A stretch of DNA of 64,000 nt from Candidatus Arsenophonus triatominarum (GCF_001640365.1 NZ_LWMI01000016.1:248001-312000), one strand, 5' to 3'. Shown: positions 20,887 to 29,638, counted from the first letter of the stretch. Notes: generated by a model from the sequence alone, not told the origin. Program-made: numbers and translations.

Positions 20887-21336
20887 TCAGTGACACTGTG
20901 TTTTGATGTACTGCTGTAGATATTCCGTCTGCTTTTCGTTCTCAGCTATCATCGCTCTGAGACGGAAATAATCTTCTCGAGCTGCCTTACTAAGTTGTGG
21001 GGTGGCTTCATTATGTCGGCTCTGGGTGGTAGCGGTTTTGGGTATTGGACACACGGCATTGACGTGCAACTGCTTAGTGCCAGCACGAACAGCATCATTG
21101 AGCTTAGCAATTTCAGCTTTGGCATTATTTAATTTCTCCGTGTGTTGAATATCGAGTTGGTGCAAAGAATCAATCTTTTGCTGCTGTAATTTCACGGCTT
21201 CAATTTGTGCGCGATATTGCTGTTTTAACGTTTGGTAATCTTGCTTGACGATTTGGTAACGAAAGTTGATGAAAATGAGTGATAAAATCAATGCAGCAAC
21301 AATCACTACGATAAATGTGTAAGGTCGCCATAACAT
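20887..21336 (-). CDS. Rz-like inner membrane spanin
   Basis: 149 residues: one N-terminal membrane helix (F-I-V-V-I-V-A-A-L-I-L-S-L-I-F) as signal anchor, then a long periplasmic coiled coil (L-K-Q-Q-Y-R-A-Q-I-E-A-V-K-L) to the end. Rz pairs with Rz1 to fuse inner and outer membranes in the last step of lysis. It overlaps the lysozyme gene by 31 bases and contains rz1 in another frame. Confidence 0.88.
   Translation of the reverse strand: MLWRPYTFIVVIVAALILSLIFINFRYQIVKQDYQTLKQQYRAQIEAVKLQQQKIDSLHQLDIQHTEKLNNAKAEIAKLNDAVRAGTKQLHVNAVCPIPKTATTQSRHNEATPQLSKAAREDYFRLRAMIAENEKQTEYLQQYIKTQCH
20949..21125 (-). CDS. Rz1-like outer membrane spanin lipoprotein nested in Rz
   Basis: A 58-codon frame wholly inside rz in another phase. 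It begins M-P-K-L-K-L-L-S-S-M-M, continues as a hydrophobic signal L-F-V-L-A-L with lipobox L-S-S-C (Cys 20), and is proline-rich after it (P-K-P-L-P-P-R, M-K-P-P-H), ending I-I-S-V-S-E-R. This is exactly the lambda Rz1 layout (lipobox, Pro-rich body, I-I-S-P-S-E-R-G end). It would be the outer membrane partner of Rz. Confidence 0.88.
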   Translation of the reverse strand: MPKLKLLSSMMLFVLALSSCTSMPCVQYPKPLPPRADIMKPPHNLVRQLEKIISVSER

Positions 21337-21788
21337 ATTACGCTCTCAATTTCCCGACGGGTAATTAGCCCTTTCCAAACTTCGCCTTTCACATAAACCC
21401 ACCGCTTCATCTCATCACATGCCCCTTTTCGGTCATTGTCGTTGAGCTTTTTGAGCAAGGTCGATTTGGCAAAATTGCCCACGCCCACGTTATAAGCAAA
21501 TGAGTAAAGGGCTGCCTGTGTTAGCGTGTTGATATTGACCTTAATCAACGGGTCAACATAACGTTTAACGGCTTTTAAATCGTCATTAAGCCACTTATCG
21601 CAGTCTTCTTGCGTGTACATCCGGTTACGCACAATATCCTTGCCTGTATGACCATAACAAACAGAGAGTACACCACCTCCATCGAAGTAAGGTTTAAATT
21701 TTAATCCTTCAAAATGCGTTATCATCGTTGAGGCTAAAAACAACGCACTACCACCCGTTGCCATCAATATTTTTTTCGGTATTTTCAT
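21306..21788 (-). CDS. Phage lysozyme (GH24 endolysin, signal-arrest-release type)
   Basis: 160 residues. The N-terminus is a weakly hydrophobic helix (I-L-M-A-T-G-G-S-A-L-F-L-A-S-T-M) of the SAR type used by phage 21. The catalytic region reads H-F-E-G-L-K-x5-D-x5-S-V-C-Y-G-H-T-G: Glu27 and Asp36 match T4 lysozyme Glu11 and Asp20, while the third catalytic position, usually Thr, is Ser42. It cleaves peptidoglycan glycan strands. It overlaps holin (41 bases) and rz (31 bases), forming a compact lysis cassette. Confidence 0.9.
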   Translation of the reverse strand: MKIPKKILMATGGSALFLASTMITHFEGLKFKPYFDGGGVLSVCYGHTGKDIVRNRMYTQEDCDKWLNDDLKAVKRYVDPLIKVNINTLTQAALYSFAYNVGVGNFAKSTLLKKLNDNDRKGACDEMKRWVYVKGEVWKGLITRREIESVICYGDLTHLS

Positions 21789-21969
21789 ACTGACGCTCTT
21801 TGAGTTTGTACTCCTTTTTGCGGTAGTACACGTTGATAAAGAATGTCCCTATCGTGCAGACAATACCGACTACGGCTACCCACTGCTCAAGGGTGAAGAA
21901 ACCCCAAATAGTGGTCATAATGCCCCAAAGGTAGGCGGTGGGTGTTGAGTATTTTTCAGACATGCGCAT
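21748..21969 (-). CDS. Phage holin, phage 21-like, possible dual start
   Basis: Small membrane protein with two predicted helices (about residues 10-25 and 27-48) and a charged tail (Y-Y-R-K-K-E-Y-K-L-K-E-R). It begins M-R-M-S-E-K behind GGGAGGG, so there are two ATGs two codons apart. That resembles the M-K-S-M antiholin/holin double start of phage 21. I use the ATG at 21969; an upstream ATG at 21993 has no good ribosome site. It triggers release of the SAR lysozyme. Confidence 0.8.
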   Translation of the reverse strand: MRMSEKYSTPTAYLWGIMTTIWGFFTLEQWVAVVGIVCTIGTFFINVYYRKKEYKLKERQYENTEKNIDGNGW

Positions 21970-22072
21970 ATACCCTCCCGTTGAGGGTTCCATTGCTTTG
22001 AATTAAACAGGGCGCCAAACCGCCTTACTCGTTTAGGTTTCTGGCTTTGTGAGTATGGCGGGGGCGTAAATG

Positions 22073-22099
22073 AAAAAAGCCACATTAAGTGGCTTAATT
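22073..22099 (-). terminator. Terminator after toxin-antitoxin pair
   Basis: On the minus strand AAGCCACTTAATGTGGCTT forms a stem with TTTTTT after it, about 12-38 bases past the toxin stop. It would separate the toxin-antitoxin transcript from the lysis genes. Confidence 0.65.
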
Positions 22100-22110
22100 A
22101 AAATTAAAAG

Positions 22111-22446
22111 TTACTGTGATTTAATGAGTTTTAAGTCATTACTTCGGTATTGCTTTTGTACTTGATAGAAATTTTCATGAGAGCCTAAATTTAAAAGATA
22201 TAATTCTATTTTATCTTCCAACCAACAATAACCAAGCAATGTTAACTGTTTATTGAGTTGAAATTTATGCACCCTAAGGAAACTTAAATCACCCCTTTTT
22301 TGCTCGCCAATTTTTGGATTATCTAATATTTTTTGAATCTCGTCTTCTACCAAAGAAAGAAGCTGATCGGGTAATTTACTTAATGCTTTTGTGAAACGCC
22401 TTGTTTCGTAAACATTAATCTTCTGACTTTTTTGTCCTTCTGACAT
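22111..22446 (-). CDS. RelE/ParE-type toxin
   Basis: I take the ATG at 22446 (M-S-E-G-Q-K), giving 111 residues; the longer frame back to 22599 only reads through antisense-phase antitoxin DNA. The fold pattern fits RelE/ParE toxins: N-terminal helix pair (R-R-F-T-K-A-L-S-K-L-P), then strands L-S-F-L-R-V-H-K-F and L-T-L-L-G-Y-C-W and L-Y-L-L-N-L-G-S-H-E-N-F-Y. RelE-like toxins cut mRNA on ribosomes and ParE-like ones hit gyrase; which applies here cannot be told. It overlaps the antitoxin by 32 bases. Confidence 0.82.
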   Translation of the reverse strand: MSEGQKSQKINVYETRRFTKALSKLPDQLLSLVEDEIQKILDNPKIGEQKRGDLSFLRVHKFQLNKQLTLLGYCWLEDKIELYLLNLGSHENFYQVQKQYRSNDLKLIKSQ

Positions 22447-22651
22447 ATTGCGACACCTTACCGTTATCGACTTCATTTTTAGCCAGCAAAGAATCAAGAA
22501 TAAAAGCGTACGGTAAATCCGGATTGTCTTCAGCCATCCGACCAATCTTAGCCCAATGTTCAATCTGCTTTGGCACACTTCTACTGAAAGTGAGTGCATG
22601 ACTCTTCACTTCGCTTACGAAGTCATCATCTAAACGTATACTTGTAGCCAT
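22415..22651 (-). CDS. ParD-like antitoxin
   Basis: 78 residues. N-terminus A-T-S-I-R-L-D-D-D-F-V is a ribbon-helix-helix start, followed by S-R-S-V-P-K-Q-I-E-H-W-A-K-I-G-R, the core of ParD-like antitoxins. It would neutralise the toxin and repress its own promoter in the 22652-22700 region. The pair lies between antiterminator Q and the lysis genes, a typical place for extra genes carried by a prophage. Confidence 0.85.
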   Translation of the reverse strand: MATSIRLDDDFVSEVKSHALTFSRSVPKQIEHWAKIGRMAEDNPDLPYAFILDSLLAKNEVDNGKVSQYVRRTKKSED

Positions 22652-22844
22652 TTCTTATTTCCTCTGTGATTGTACTACACGCGGGCGAGACGCATACTCA
22701 ATAGTGAGCAAATTAAGATTACGTCATTTTGTTGCATTTAGCAACATATAAATGCAAAATCAAAGGATGAAAATCCGAATTTCAGCAAAATCAAAAAATA
22801 AACCCCACGCTTTCACATGGGGCTATGCACTACTGCCTTATTTA

Positions 22845-23725
22845 TAGCTAGGCGACTTAATTTTGATTACAGCATATGTATTAAAAACAGGTCATCGATA
22901 GTGCATCCTGTTTCCATCTTTTTACGTTTAGCTTGAGACCATTTATGTTCTATAGGATTTAAATCTGGTGAATACACAGGCAAATATTCTATCTGGTGTC
23001 CTGCGTTTATAATTGCCTGTTCAATATTCTTACCTTTGTGAAAGCTAGCGTTGTCCATAAAAATAACAGAATTTTCAGGAAGTTCTGGGAGCAATATTTT
23101 TGTGATCCAAACATAAAAAACATCACGATTAATATTGCAATCAAATAATCCGATAGCAAAAAGGGTTGTTCCCAATAAAGCGCCAATAACATTTGTTCTT
23201 CCCTTAGCACCCCAGTTTTTCAGGCCAAAACAACGGTGACCTTTTGGGGAATAGCCGTGAGTTCGTGGAGTGTCATGTGAAAAACCACTTTCATCAATAA
23301 AAACAACAGATTTATCTTTTTTTTCATACTGTTGTCTTTTTTGCTGATGTGCCAGCCTGTCGCTTTCGTTGGTTTTTGGATGGAATAGAGTTTTTTTTAT
23401 AGGTTAATCCCAGCTTTTTAAGGGATTGCCAAATAGTCTTTTTACAAACACCGAATCGCTCTGCCCGTTCCTTTTGGTAAGCATCTGGATACTGTTCCAC
23501 ATCTTTTGCTAAAGCATTTTTATCGAGCTTCCTCTTACGTGGCGTTGAATTTTTTGGCTCTGGTCGTTTAAGCCAACGTACTAAAGACGCTTTTCCAATA
23601 CGGAATTGTTTCGCAGTTTCTCGAATTGTTAAACCTTCGGCTTTCCTTACAGATATTACTTTACGTCGAAAATCAATTGTATAACTCATAACACACCTTG
23701 TAATCAAAATTAAGTCGCCTAGCTA
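22845..23725 (-). mobile_element. IS630-family element, copy 4
   Basis: 881 bp, TA at 22843-22844 and 23726-23727. Frames: 23689-23324 and 23175-22867 (C-terminal piece). It lies in the spacer between Q and the toxin-antitoxin genes, downstream of the presumed late promoter, and so separates that promoter from the lysis and packaging genes. Confidence 0.95.
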
Positions 23726-23795
23726 TACCTTATATACCATACGAGCTTATAAAAAGTAGTGCGCTAGCAAGATATAATTATTTCGTTAATAACAC

Positions 23796-23826
23796 AATAA
23801 AAAACCCCGCAAAAAGCGAGGCTCTA
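23796..23826 (-). terminator. Terminator downstream of Q, tR'-like
   Basis: Minus strand GAGCCTCGCTTTTTGCGGGG then TTTTTT: a strong GC stem with a T run. In lambdoid phages the late promoter lies just after Q and is followed by a terminator that Q overrides; this hairpin is in that position. Confidence 0.6.
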
Positions 23827-23891
23827 TGATTTTTTATATAACTGTATCAGCTTACCTTAAAATTATTGGCCATTTATCCATTAAAGTCAAG

Positions 23892-24389
23892 TCATAATTT
23901 GGTAAAATTAACCACTTTAGCCACAGAGTTTTGATTTTTCATGACAGTTAATAGCGGATTGTGTATTAAATACAAACTGGCATTGAAAATATCATCAATC
24001 TCCCTTCTGCATGTTCTAGGTGATGGTCTTTTCCATCTTCCCCCCGCCCTGGTCATCATCCTTCTGGGTTTCGCTATTTTGTGATAATAGTTGGCTATGC
24101 TTAATTTTGACTTTCCGTAAACGTAATAACTTAATAGAATCTGGTAGGCTTTCTCATCAATACGCATAACAGCATCAACCACTTGAGAAATGAGCAATCC
24201 TTCATCATCGTTACACATTGGCCTCGAAGGTATCACTTCCCCTTTCGCCTTTTGCATGAATCGCCAGATGATATTGAATTGCCATTTATCAAGTTCTCCT
24301 GAGCATACCCACGCCCCCCACAACTCAAGCCAACCATTTACCCAGTCATACTGTGCTTTTGTTAATTCCAGCGACTTAACCGCCCTCAT
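23892..24389 (-). CDS. Phage antitermination protein Q-like
   Basis: 165 residues from the ATG at 24389, chosen because GGAGGACAG lies just before it. Seen: W-V-N-G-W-L-E-L-W-G-A-W-V near the start, Y-Q-I-L-L-S-Y-Y-V-Y-G in the middle and a basic segment (R-R-M-M-T-R-A-G-G-R-W-K-R-P-S-P-R-T). This resembles the Q/DUF1133-type antiterminators of enteric prophages, which let polymerase pass tR' to read the late genes. Position between recombination genes and lysis genes supports it. Confidence 0.75.
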   Translation of the reverse strand: MRAVKSLELTKAQYDWVNGWLELWGAWVCSGELDKWQFNIIWRFMQKAKGEVIPSRPMCNDDEGLLISQVVDAVMRIDEKAYQILLSYYVYGKSKLSIANYYHKIAKPRRMMTRAGGRWKRPSPRTCRREIDDIFNASLYLIHNPLLTVMKNQNSVAKVVNFTKL

Positions 24390-24465
24390 CTGTCCTCCGG
24401 CAATAAAATATGAATAGAGGCATGGTTTCAATGCCCTGCGTTGAATAGTAATGGTGGTTTCTTGA

Positions 24466-25706
24466 TTATTTGATTTCCCAAATGGTGATAATTAATTTTC
24501 CGCCCTTAACGATTTCCTTTCGCTCAACGTGCAACACATCTATCTGAGAATCATCAACTATCAAACTGCCATGACAAAGTGCATCAATCGGTGCTTTCAT
24601 CAGGTTATAGCTAGGCGACTTAATTTTGATTACAAGGTGTGTTATGAGTTATACAATTGATTTTCGACGTAAAGTAATATCTGTAAGGAAAGCCGAAGGT
24701 TTAACAATTCGAGAAACTGCGAAACAATTCCGTATTGGAAAAGCGTCTTTAGTACGTTGGCTTAAACGACCAGAGCCAAAAAATTCAACGCCACGTAAGA
24801 GGAAGCTCGATAAAAATGCTTTAGCAAAAGATGTGGAACAGTATCCAGATGCTTACCAAAAGGAACGGGCAGAGCGATTCGGTGTTTGTAAAAAGACTAT
24901 TTGGCAATCCCTTAAAAAGCTGGGATTAACCTATAAAAAAAAACTCTATTCCATCCAAAAACCAACGAAAGCGACAGGCTGGCACATCAGCAAAAAAGAC
25001 AACAGTATGAAAAAAAAGATAAATCTGTTGTTTTTATTGATGAAAGTGGTTTTTCACATGACACTCCACGAACTCACGGCTATTCCCCAAAAGGTCACCG
25101 TTGTTTTGGCCTGAAAAACTGGGGTGCTAAGGGAAGAACAAATGTTATTGGCGCTTTATTGGGAACAACCCTTTTTGCTATCGGATTATTTGATTGCAAT
25201 ATTAATCGTGATGTTTTTTATGTTTGGATCACAAAAATATTGCTCCCAGAACTTCCTGAAAATTCTGTTATTTTTATGGACAACGCTAGCTTTCACAAAG
25301 GTAAGAATATTGAACAGGCAATTATAAACGCAGGACACCAGATAGAATATTTGCCTGTGTATTCACCAGATTTAAATCCTATAGAACATAAATGGTCTCA
25401 AGCTAAACGTAAAAAGATGGAAACAGGATGCACTATCGATGACCTGTTTTTAATACATATGCTGTAATCAAAATTAAGTCGCCTAGCTATATCTAAATCT
25501 CGCTTACGACGGTCAGGTGGATATACTCCTATCTCAACCCCCAAACGTTGAGGTAATCGTTTACAGAGCTTTTGACGCATTATTTCAGCGACTACCGACT
25601 GACGATATAATTTGCCTTTTGTGGTGATGAAGTGTTTGTGTTTGGCGTGATACCAGTAGTGATTGACAGAAGGTGGGAAAGGAACGGTGATGTTATAAGT
25701 TTTCAT
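24466..25706 (-). pseudogene. rusA: rusA Holliday junction resolvase split by IS630
   Basis: Pieces 25706-25490 and 24605-24466 join across the TA duplication to 119 codons with stop (118 residues; E. coli RusA 120). N-terminal I-T-V-P-F-P-P-S-V-N-H-Y-W and the catalytic P-D-R-R-K-R-D-L-D | N-L motif fall exactly across the insertion, as does the downstream D-D-S-Q-I-D-V-L-H with the third acidic residue. RusA resolves junctions in phage replication. The start follows directly on the stop of the upstream gene. Confidence 0.9.
24608..25489 (+). mobile_element. IS630-family element, copy 5, A9 variant
   Basis: 882 bp, TA at 24606-24607 and 25490-25491. It has nine A's at the frame-junction run where other copies have eight. 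This puts the N-terminal half in a third frame that runs on to 25114 (157 codons from the ATG at 24644). C-terminal piece to 25467. Confidence 0.95.
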
Positions 25707-26192
25707 TCATAGCTTAATCTCTCTCATCTCCACCCCTTTAGCGGTATAACCGGTTAACTGTTTACCTGCTATTCGTTGACGCTTTTTCGTCAAAAAGTGG
25801 ATGTGGTCTTCATAAACATAACGGTATTCACCATCGACAAGGATATGTTTAAAGGCTTTCGTTGGTTGCTTTGCATACTGCACAAATTCATAATAATCAT
25901 TATTTTTCAATCTATTAGTTGTGCGCACCTCTGAATGATAATCATAAGATTTTTTATCCTGACCTGTTAGTCCAATATCGCTATCTGCCTCATGAACGGA
26001 AATCCCCGAATTAAGCCACACTAACCCATTGCCATCGTGTCTTAGTCCCAAATCCGTTAATGTGCAAATACCGTTGTTAATGGCTAACCAGTTGCCCGAA
26101 GTAACCGCTTTTCGGAGGTTAAAGATATTGTGGTTCTCACTTTGGGTACGAGGGTATCCCTCACGACTATTTGCTATGCGTTGAATTTTCAT
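25707..26192 (-). CDS. Phage protein, unknown
   Basis: 161 residues, soluble, basic at both ends. I do not recognise a family. It holds L-T-D-L-G-L-R-H-D and a Y-D-Y-H-S-E-V-R-T stretch. It lies between the replication genes and rusA, where lambdoid phages carry nin-region genes, and its stop directly touches the rusA start. Confidence 0.6.
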   Translation of the reverse strand: MKIQRIANSREGYPRTQSENHNIFNLRKAVTSGNWLAINNGICTLTDLGLRHDGNGLVWLNSGISVHEADSDIGLTGQDKKSYDYHSEVRTTNRLKNNDYYEFVQYAKQPTKAFKHILVDGEYRYVYEDHIHFLTKKRQRIAGKQLTGYTAKGVEMREIKL

Positions 26193-26237
26193 GATTTTGC
26201 CTATTTGATTTTTATTTGGTGGGTTTTAAGGGATTGA

Positions 26238-26438
26238 TTATCGTTTAACTTTTCTACAACAAAACTGCTCTAGTCTTATTTTTATTTCATCCTTTCTAGG
26301 TCTGTTAAATTGATTTTCGTCACGTATCGATAACATTTTCAGGCAATCCTGTTCTGATAGTGCTTTGTCGCTAAAGCGATACCAATGCACAGGCTCGCCA
26401 CCACACTTAATAATGGTTGCTTCAATTTGGCATTTCAT
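26238..26438 (-). CDS. Small phage protein, unknown (nin-region type)
   Basis: 66 residues, with Cys at 3, 12, 32 and 60-61 and a basic tail C-C-R-K-V-K-R. Cys spacing is not a clear zinc finger. Located right after the DnaC-like gene. No function can be named. Confidence 0.5.
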   Translation of the reverse strand: MKCQIEATIIKCGGEPVHWYRFSDKALSEQDCLKMLSIRDENQFNRPRKDEIKIRLEQFCCRKVKR

Positions 26439-26473
26439 TGGGGGTGTCCTGATACGAATAATCTAACAGTAAA

Positions 26474-27325
26474 CTAAGCGGCTTTTTTGCGTGAACGGTA
26501 GCTTTCCCAAGTGAACGTGAGTGTACAACCCCCTCCGTCATTCATCCTGTCCATAACTCGCTCGCCAACAAAGGTTGCTAATTCTTCCTTGAGCAAATTA
26601 CTAATTAATATCGTTGGTTTTAAATTTTCATAACGACAGTTAATAATTTCAAATAAAATCATTTTTTCCACATCACTACCGAATTGGACACCCACCTCGT
26701 CGATAATAAGCAGGTCTGGTGAAGCGTACATTTCAATTACATCTGACTCACGTTCTTCTGAATCCTTCGTCCATGTTGCCTTAAAGTTTCGGGCAATTTT
26801 AATAGCTGATGTCAGCCTGACCGAAGCCATGAAGTTTTCAATAATCGATTTCCCTATTCCAATTGCCAAATGGTTTTTTCCTGTCCCTGGCTTACCACAC
26901 ATAACCAATCCTCCGCCTTGTTTCAACCTTTCAGGCCATTTTGCAGCATAGGACTTACAAACAGCTAAACACTGTCTGGCGTAACTATTGATGGGTTCAT
27001 AGTTATCCAGTGAAGCCATATCAAACCGTTTCGGAACATTGAAAAATTTTAGTAAATTAAGCTTTTCTTGATGAACTCGCTTGAGCTCAACCGCTTGATA
27101 CTCCTGCTCTAGCGCTATTATTTTTTCTCTCAGGCATTCAGGACATTCACCTTGTGTTTCCATCCCTCTCAGACTCAACAATTTTCGCTTGTAAGTTTGA
27201 TATTCTCCGTGTTTTTCACAAGTGACAGTTATCTCCTGCACGACAGTATTTTCTATCACTTTCGGTTTTTGAAGTGTATCTTCCAACCGAATTTTCAATG
27301 ATTCGATTTTTGTTCGATAACCCAT
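26474..27325 (-). CDS. DnaC-like phage replicative helicase loader
   Basis: 283 residues from ATG 27325, preceded by GGAGGTG. The N-terminal part has a likely zinc finger (T-C-E-K-H-G-E-Y ... G-E-C-P-E-C). The AAA+ domain shows Walker A G-K-P-G-T-G-K-N-H-L-A, Walker B L-L-I-I-D-E-V-G and the C-terminal R-V-M-D-R-M arginine finger region. It would load host DnaB at the phage origin. The start overlaps closely with the stop of the O-like gene. Confidence 0.9.
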   Translation of the reverse strand: MGYRTKIESLKIRLEDTLQKPKVIENTVVQEITVTCEKHGEYQTYKRKLLSLRGMETQGECPECLREKIIALEQEYQAVELKRVHQEKLNLLKFFNVPKRFDMASLDNYEPINSYARQCLAVCKSYAAKWPERLKQGGGLVMCGKPGTGKNHLAIGIGKSIIENFMASVRLTSAIKIARNFKATWTKDSEERESDVIEMYASPDLLIIDEVGVQFGSDVEKMILFEIINCRYENLKPTILISNLLKEELATFVGERVMDRMNDGGGCTLTFTWESYRSRKKAA

Positions 27326-27326
27326 G

Positions 27327-28352
27327 TTACACCTCCGCCCATGATGGAATTTCGGTTTGACCATAATCAAAATGCGAAAAATTAGTCACCATACCTGAAA
27401 CCTTTCGAACAGGATTTCTTACAGCCTGTTTATTCTGGTAATTCAGTTTCTGACTCGTGGTGATAAACCATTTCTTCGGTTTGTCGTGTTGATATTCAAT
27501 ATCCAGCCTCAGTAATTCACTGGGCAGATCGAGATTGGGGTAAAGTTTTTGCCAATCAGCGAAGTCTTTGTGATTCAGGCGTATCACCTTTCCCTCAAAC
27601 GCATATTTTTCTGACATCGAATGAACATCAGCAGATATTTCTTCCCCTTCATCCTCACAAGCCATTTTTTCGGCTTGGGTGTTATAGGGAATCAGGTTAA
27701 GGGAATCAGGAATCAGGTTAAGGGAATCAGCAGGATTAAAACTGTGCTTGTATGGTGCTTGCACTGTACTTGTACGGTACTCTTCTTTTTTATCTTTTTT
27801 TTCAGTAGTTTGAAATAATCCATCATGTTCCTGAACAACAGTCGGCGACAAATTGTTTGGCTGTTCATCCTGTTTAGAAGTCAATGTCGATTGATTATAA
27901 CCAACATGAGAAGTGTTTAAATTTTGTTCGTTCGTTTGTTGGGTTTTAGGTTTTAAGTGCTTGTCAGATTCTTGCACTGTATTAGTATGGTGCTTTTCTG
28001 ATGCCGCTTTATTATCAATAAATTGAGTAATCTGTTCAGGGATTTCACTGGGTGACTCTTTACAATGAGGATTTTGATGTTTTTTCCAATTATTAATTTG
28101 GATGTAGTCATTCCCATCAACTGAATACCGAGTGATAAAATTTTTACTGTGTAACTGGGACAATAACTTTTCACAATCCGCTTCATCATAAGGTAATACC
28201 ATTGCTTTTATTTTACGGGGCTTATCTTCAAGACGACCTTCTCTATCCGCAATCGTCCATAATCCCGCGAACAAAAGTCTTGCTAATGGTTCGCACTCAG
28301 CTAAATCATCATTGCTGAAAAAACCAGGTTTGATATTTCTTGCTCTTGCCAT
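27327..28352 (-). CDS. Phage replication initiation protein (O-like)
   Basis: 341 residues. The N-terminal winged-helix-like region (F-F-S-N-D-D-L-A-E-C, R-L-L-F-A-G-L-W-T-I-A-D-R-E-G-R-L-E-D, N-W-K-K-H-Q-N-P-H) is common in phage replication proteins upstream of dnaC-like genes. A long polar linker contains the repeated I-P-D-S-L-N-L unit (27660-27740). The C-terminus is basic. The ATG is directly at the TA target of an IS630 copy, so the native ribosome site and promoter are gone. The gene is open but probably poorly expressed. Confidence 0.78.
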   Translation of the reverse strand: MARARNIKPGFFSNDDLAECEPLARLLFAGLWTIADREGRLEDKPRKIKAMVLPYDEADCEKLLSQLHSKNFITRYSVDGNDYIQINNWKKHQNPHCKESPSEIPEQITQFIDNKAASEKHHTNTVQESDKHLKPKTQQTNEQNLNTSHVGYNQSTLTSKQDEQPNNLSPTVVQEHDGLFQTTEKKDKKEEYRTSTVQAPYKHSFNPADSLNLIPDSLNLIPYNTQAEKMACEDEGEEISADVHSMSEKYAFEGKVIRLNHKDFADWQKLYPNLDLPSELLRLDIEYQHDKPKKWFITTSQKLNYQNKQAVRNPVRKVSGMVTNFSHFDYGQTEIPSWAEV

Positions 28353-28353
28353 A

Positions 28354-29234
28354 TAGCTAGGCGACTTAATTTTGATTACAGCATATGTATTAAAAACAGG
28401 TCATCGATAGTGCATCCTGTTTCCATCTTTTTACGTTTAGCTTGAGACCATTTATGTTCTATAGGATTTAAATCTGGTGAATACACAGGCAAATATTCTA
28501 TCTGGTGTCCTGCGTTTATAATTGCCTGTTCAATATTCTTACCTTTGTGAAAGCTAGCGTTGTCCATAAAAATAACAGAATTTTCAGGAAGTTCTGGGAG
28601 CAATATTTTTGTGATCCAAACATAAAAAACATCACGGTTAATATTGCAATCAAATAATCCGATAGCAAAAAGGGTTGTTCCCAATAAAGCGCCAATAACA
28701 TTTGTTCTTCCCTTAGCACCCCAGTTTTTCAGGCCAAAACAACGGTGACCTTTTGGGGAATAGCCGTGAGTTCGTGGAGTGTCATGTGAAAAACCACTTT
28801 CATCAATAAAAACAACAGATTTATCTTTTTTTTCATACTGTTGTCTTTTTTGCTGATGTGCCAGCCTGTCGCTTTCGTTGGTTTTTGGATGGAATAGAGT
28901 TTTTTTTATAGGTTAATCCCAGCTTTTTAAGGGATTGCCAAATAGTCTTTTTACAAACACCGAATCGCTCTGCCCGTTCCTTTTGGTAAGCATTTGGATA
29001 CTGTTCCACATCTTTTGCTAAAGCATTTTTATCGAGCTTCCTCTTACGTGGCGTTGAATTTTTTGGCTCTGGTCGTTTAAGCCAACGTACTAAAGACGCT
29101 TTTCCAATACGGAATTGTTTCGCAGTTTCTCGAATTGTTAAACCTTCGGCTTTCCTTACAGATATTACTTTACGTCGAAAATCAATTGTATAACTCATAA
29201 CACACCTTGTAATCAAAATTAAGTCGCCTAGCTA
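28354..29234 (-). mobile_element. IS630-family element, copy 6, chimeric flanks
   Basis: 881 bp, TA on both sides (28352-28353, 29235-29236). Left flank is phage replication DNA, right flank is the end of an IS3 element, so the two sides were not neighbours before. Frames: N-terminal half 29198-28833, C-terminal piece 28684-28376. Confidence 0.93.
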
Positions 29235-29236
29235 TA

Positions 29237-29321
29237 TAACGGTGGATTAACGCCAAACGAATCAGAGCGACTGTTCCGTGAACAGTCAGGTAGGGTGGCC
29301 AATTTTAGTTGACCACTACAC
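29237..29321 (+). mobile_element. IS3-family right-end remnant
   Basis: Matches 9348-9431 of the IS3 copy nearly base for base, through the terminal CCACTACA. Here the codon that is TAA in the other copy is GAA. The IS630 copy cut it on the left. Confidence 0.9.
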
Positions 29322-29560
29322 AGGTGGCTTTTCGTAAGAAAATCTATAGGGCTTTAGATGAATTACAAGCTGATTTAGACAAATGGTTAGCGGAATATAA
29401 ACCAACGCATTCATCAGGGAAAAATGTGTTGCGGTCGAACTCCTATGGCAACTTGATACGAGAGAAAACAACTTTGGAGAGAAAAAGATTTAAATCAAAT
29501 TTAACCTGACAGGTACTGTATAAATAACCGGTAACTGTCAGATCAAGTTTGAGCTACTAT
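29322..29560 (+). mobile_element. IS481-type 3' remnant
   Basis: Corresponds to 13736-13977 of copy 2: the last part of the transposase (Q-V-A-F-R-K-K-I-Y-R-A-L) with small deletions, then the outer end CTACTATA. It had received the IS3 element on its left. Confidence 0.9.
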
Positions 29561-29638
29561 AAGCTGAAACAATTAGATAAAGAGCGGCAATTTATCCGTT
29601 CAGTATACGGTTTAGGTTATCGTTGGGAATTAGTTTAA
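29561..29638 (+). pseudogene. baeR: baeR 3' stub (response regulator C-terminus)
   Basis: 25 codons and TAA reading K-L-K-Q-L-D-K-E-R-Q-F-I-R-S-V-Y-G-L-G-Y-R-W-E, the end of an OmpR/PhoB-type winged helix. The closest match I know is E. coli BaeR, which lies just upstream of yegQ(trhP) in E. coli. Everything upstream was removed at the IS481 end. Confidence 0.75.

Noticed and set aside
22447-22599. N-terminal extension of the toxin frame
   Set aside because: It only reads another phase of the antitoxin gene; the ATG at 22446 fits the family length.
22739-22844. Hairpin CCCCACG...CATGGGG upstream of the toxin-antitoxin genes, considered as terminator
   Set aside because: No T run follows on either strand; could be a leftover of the interrupted late leader, but not supported.
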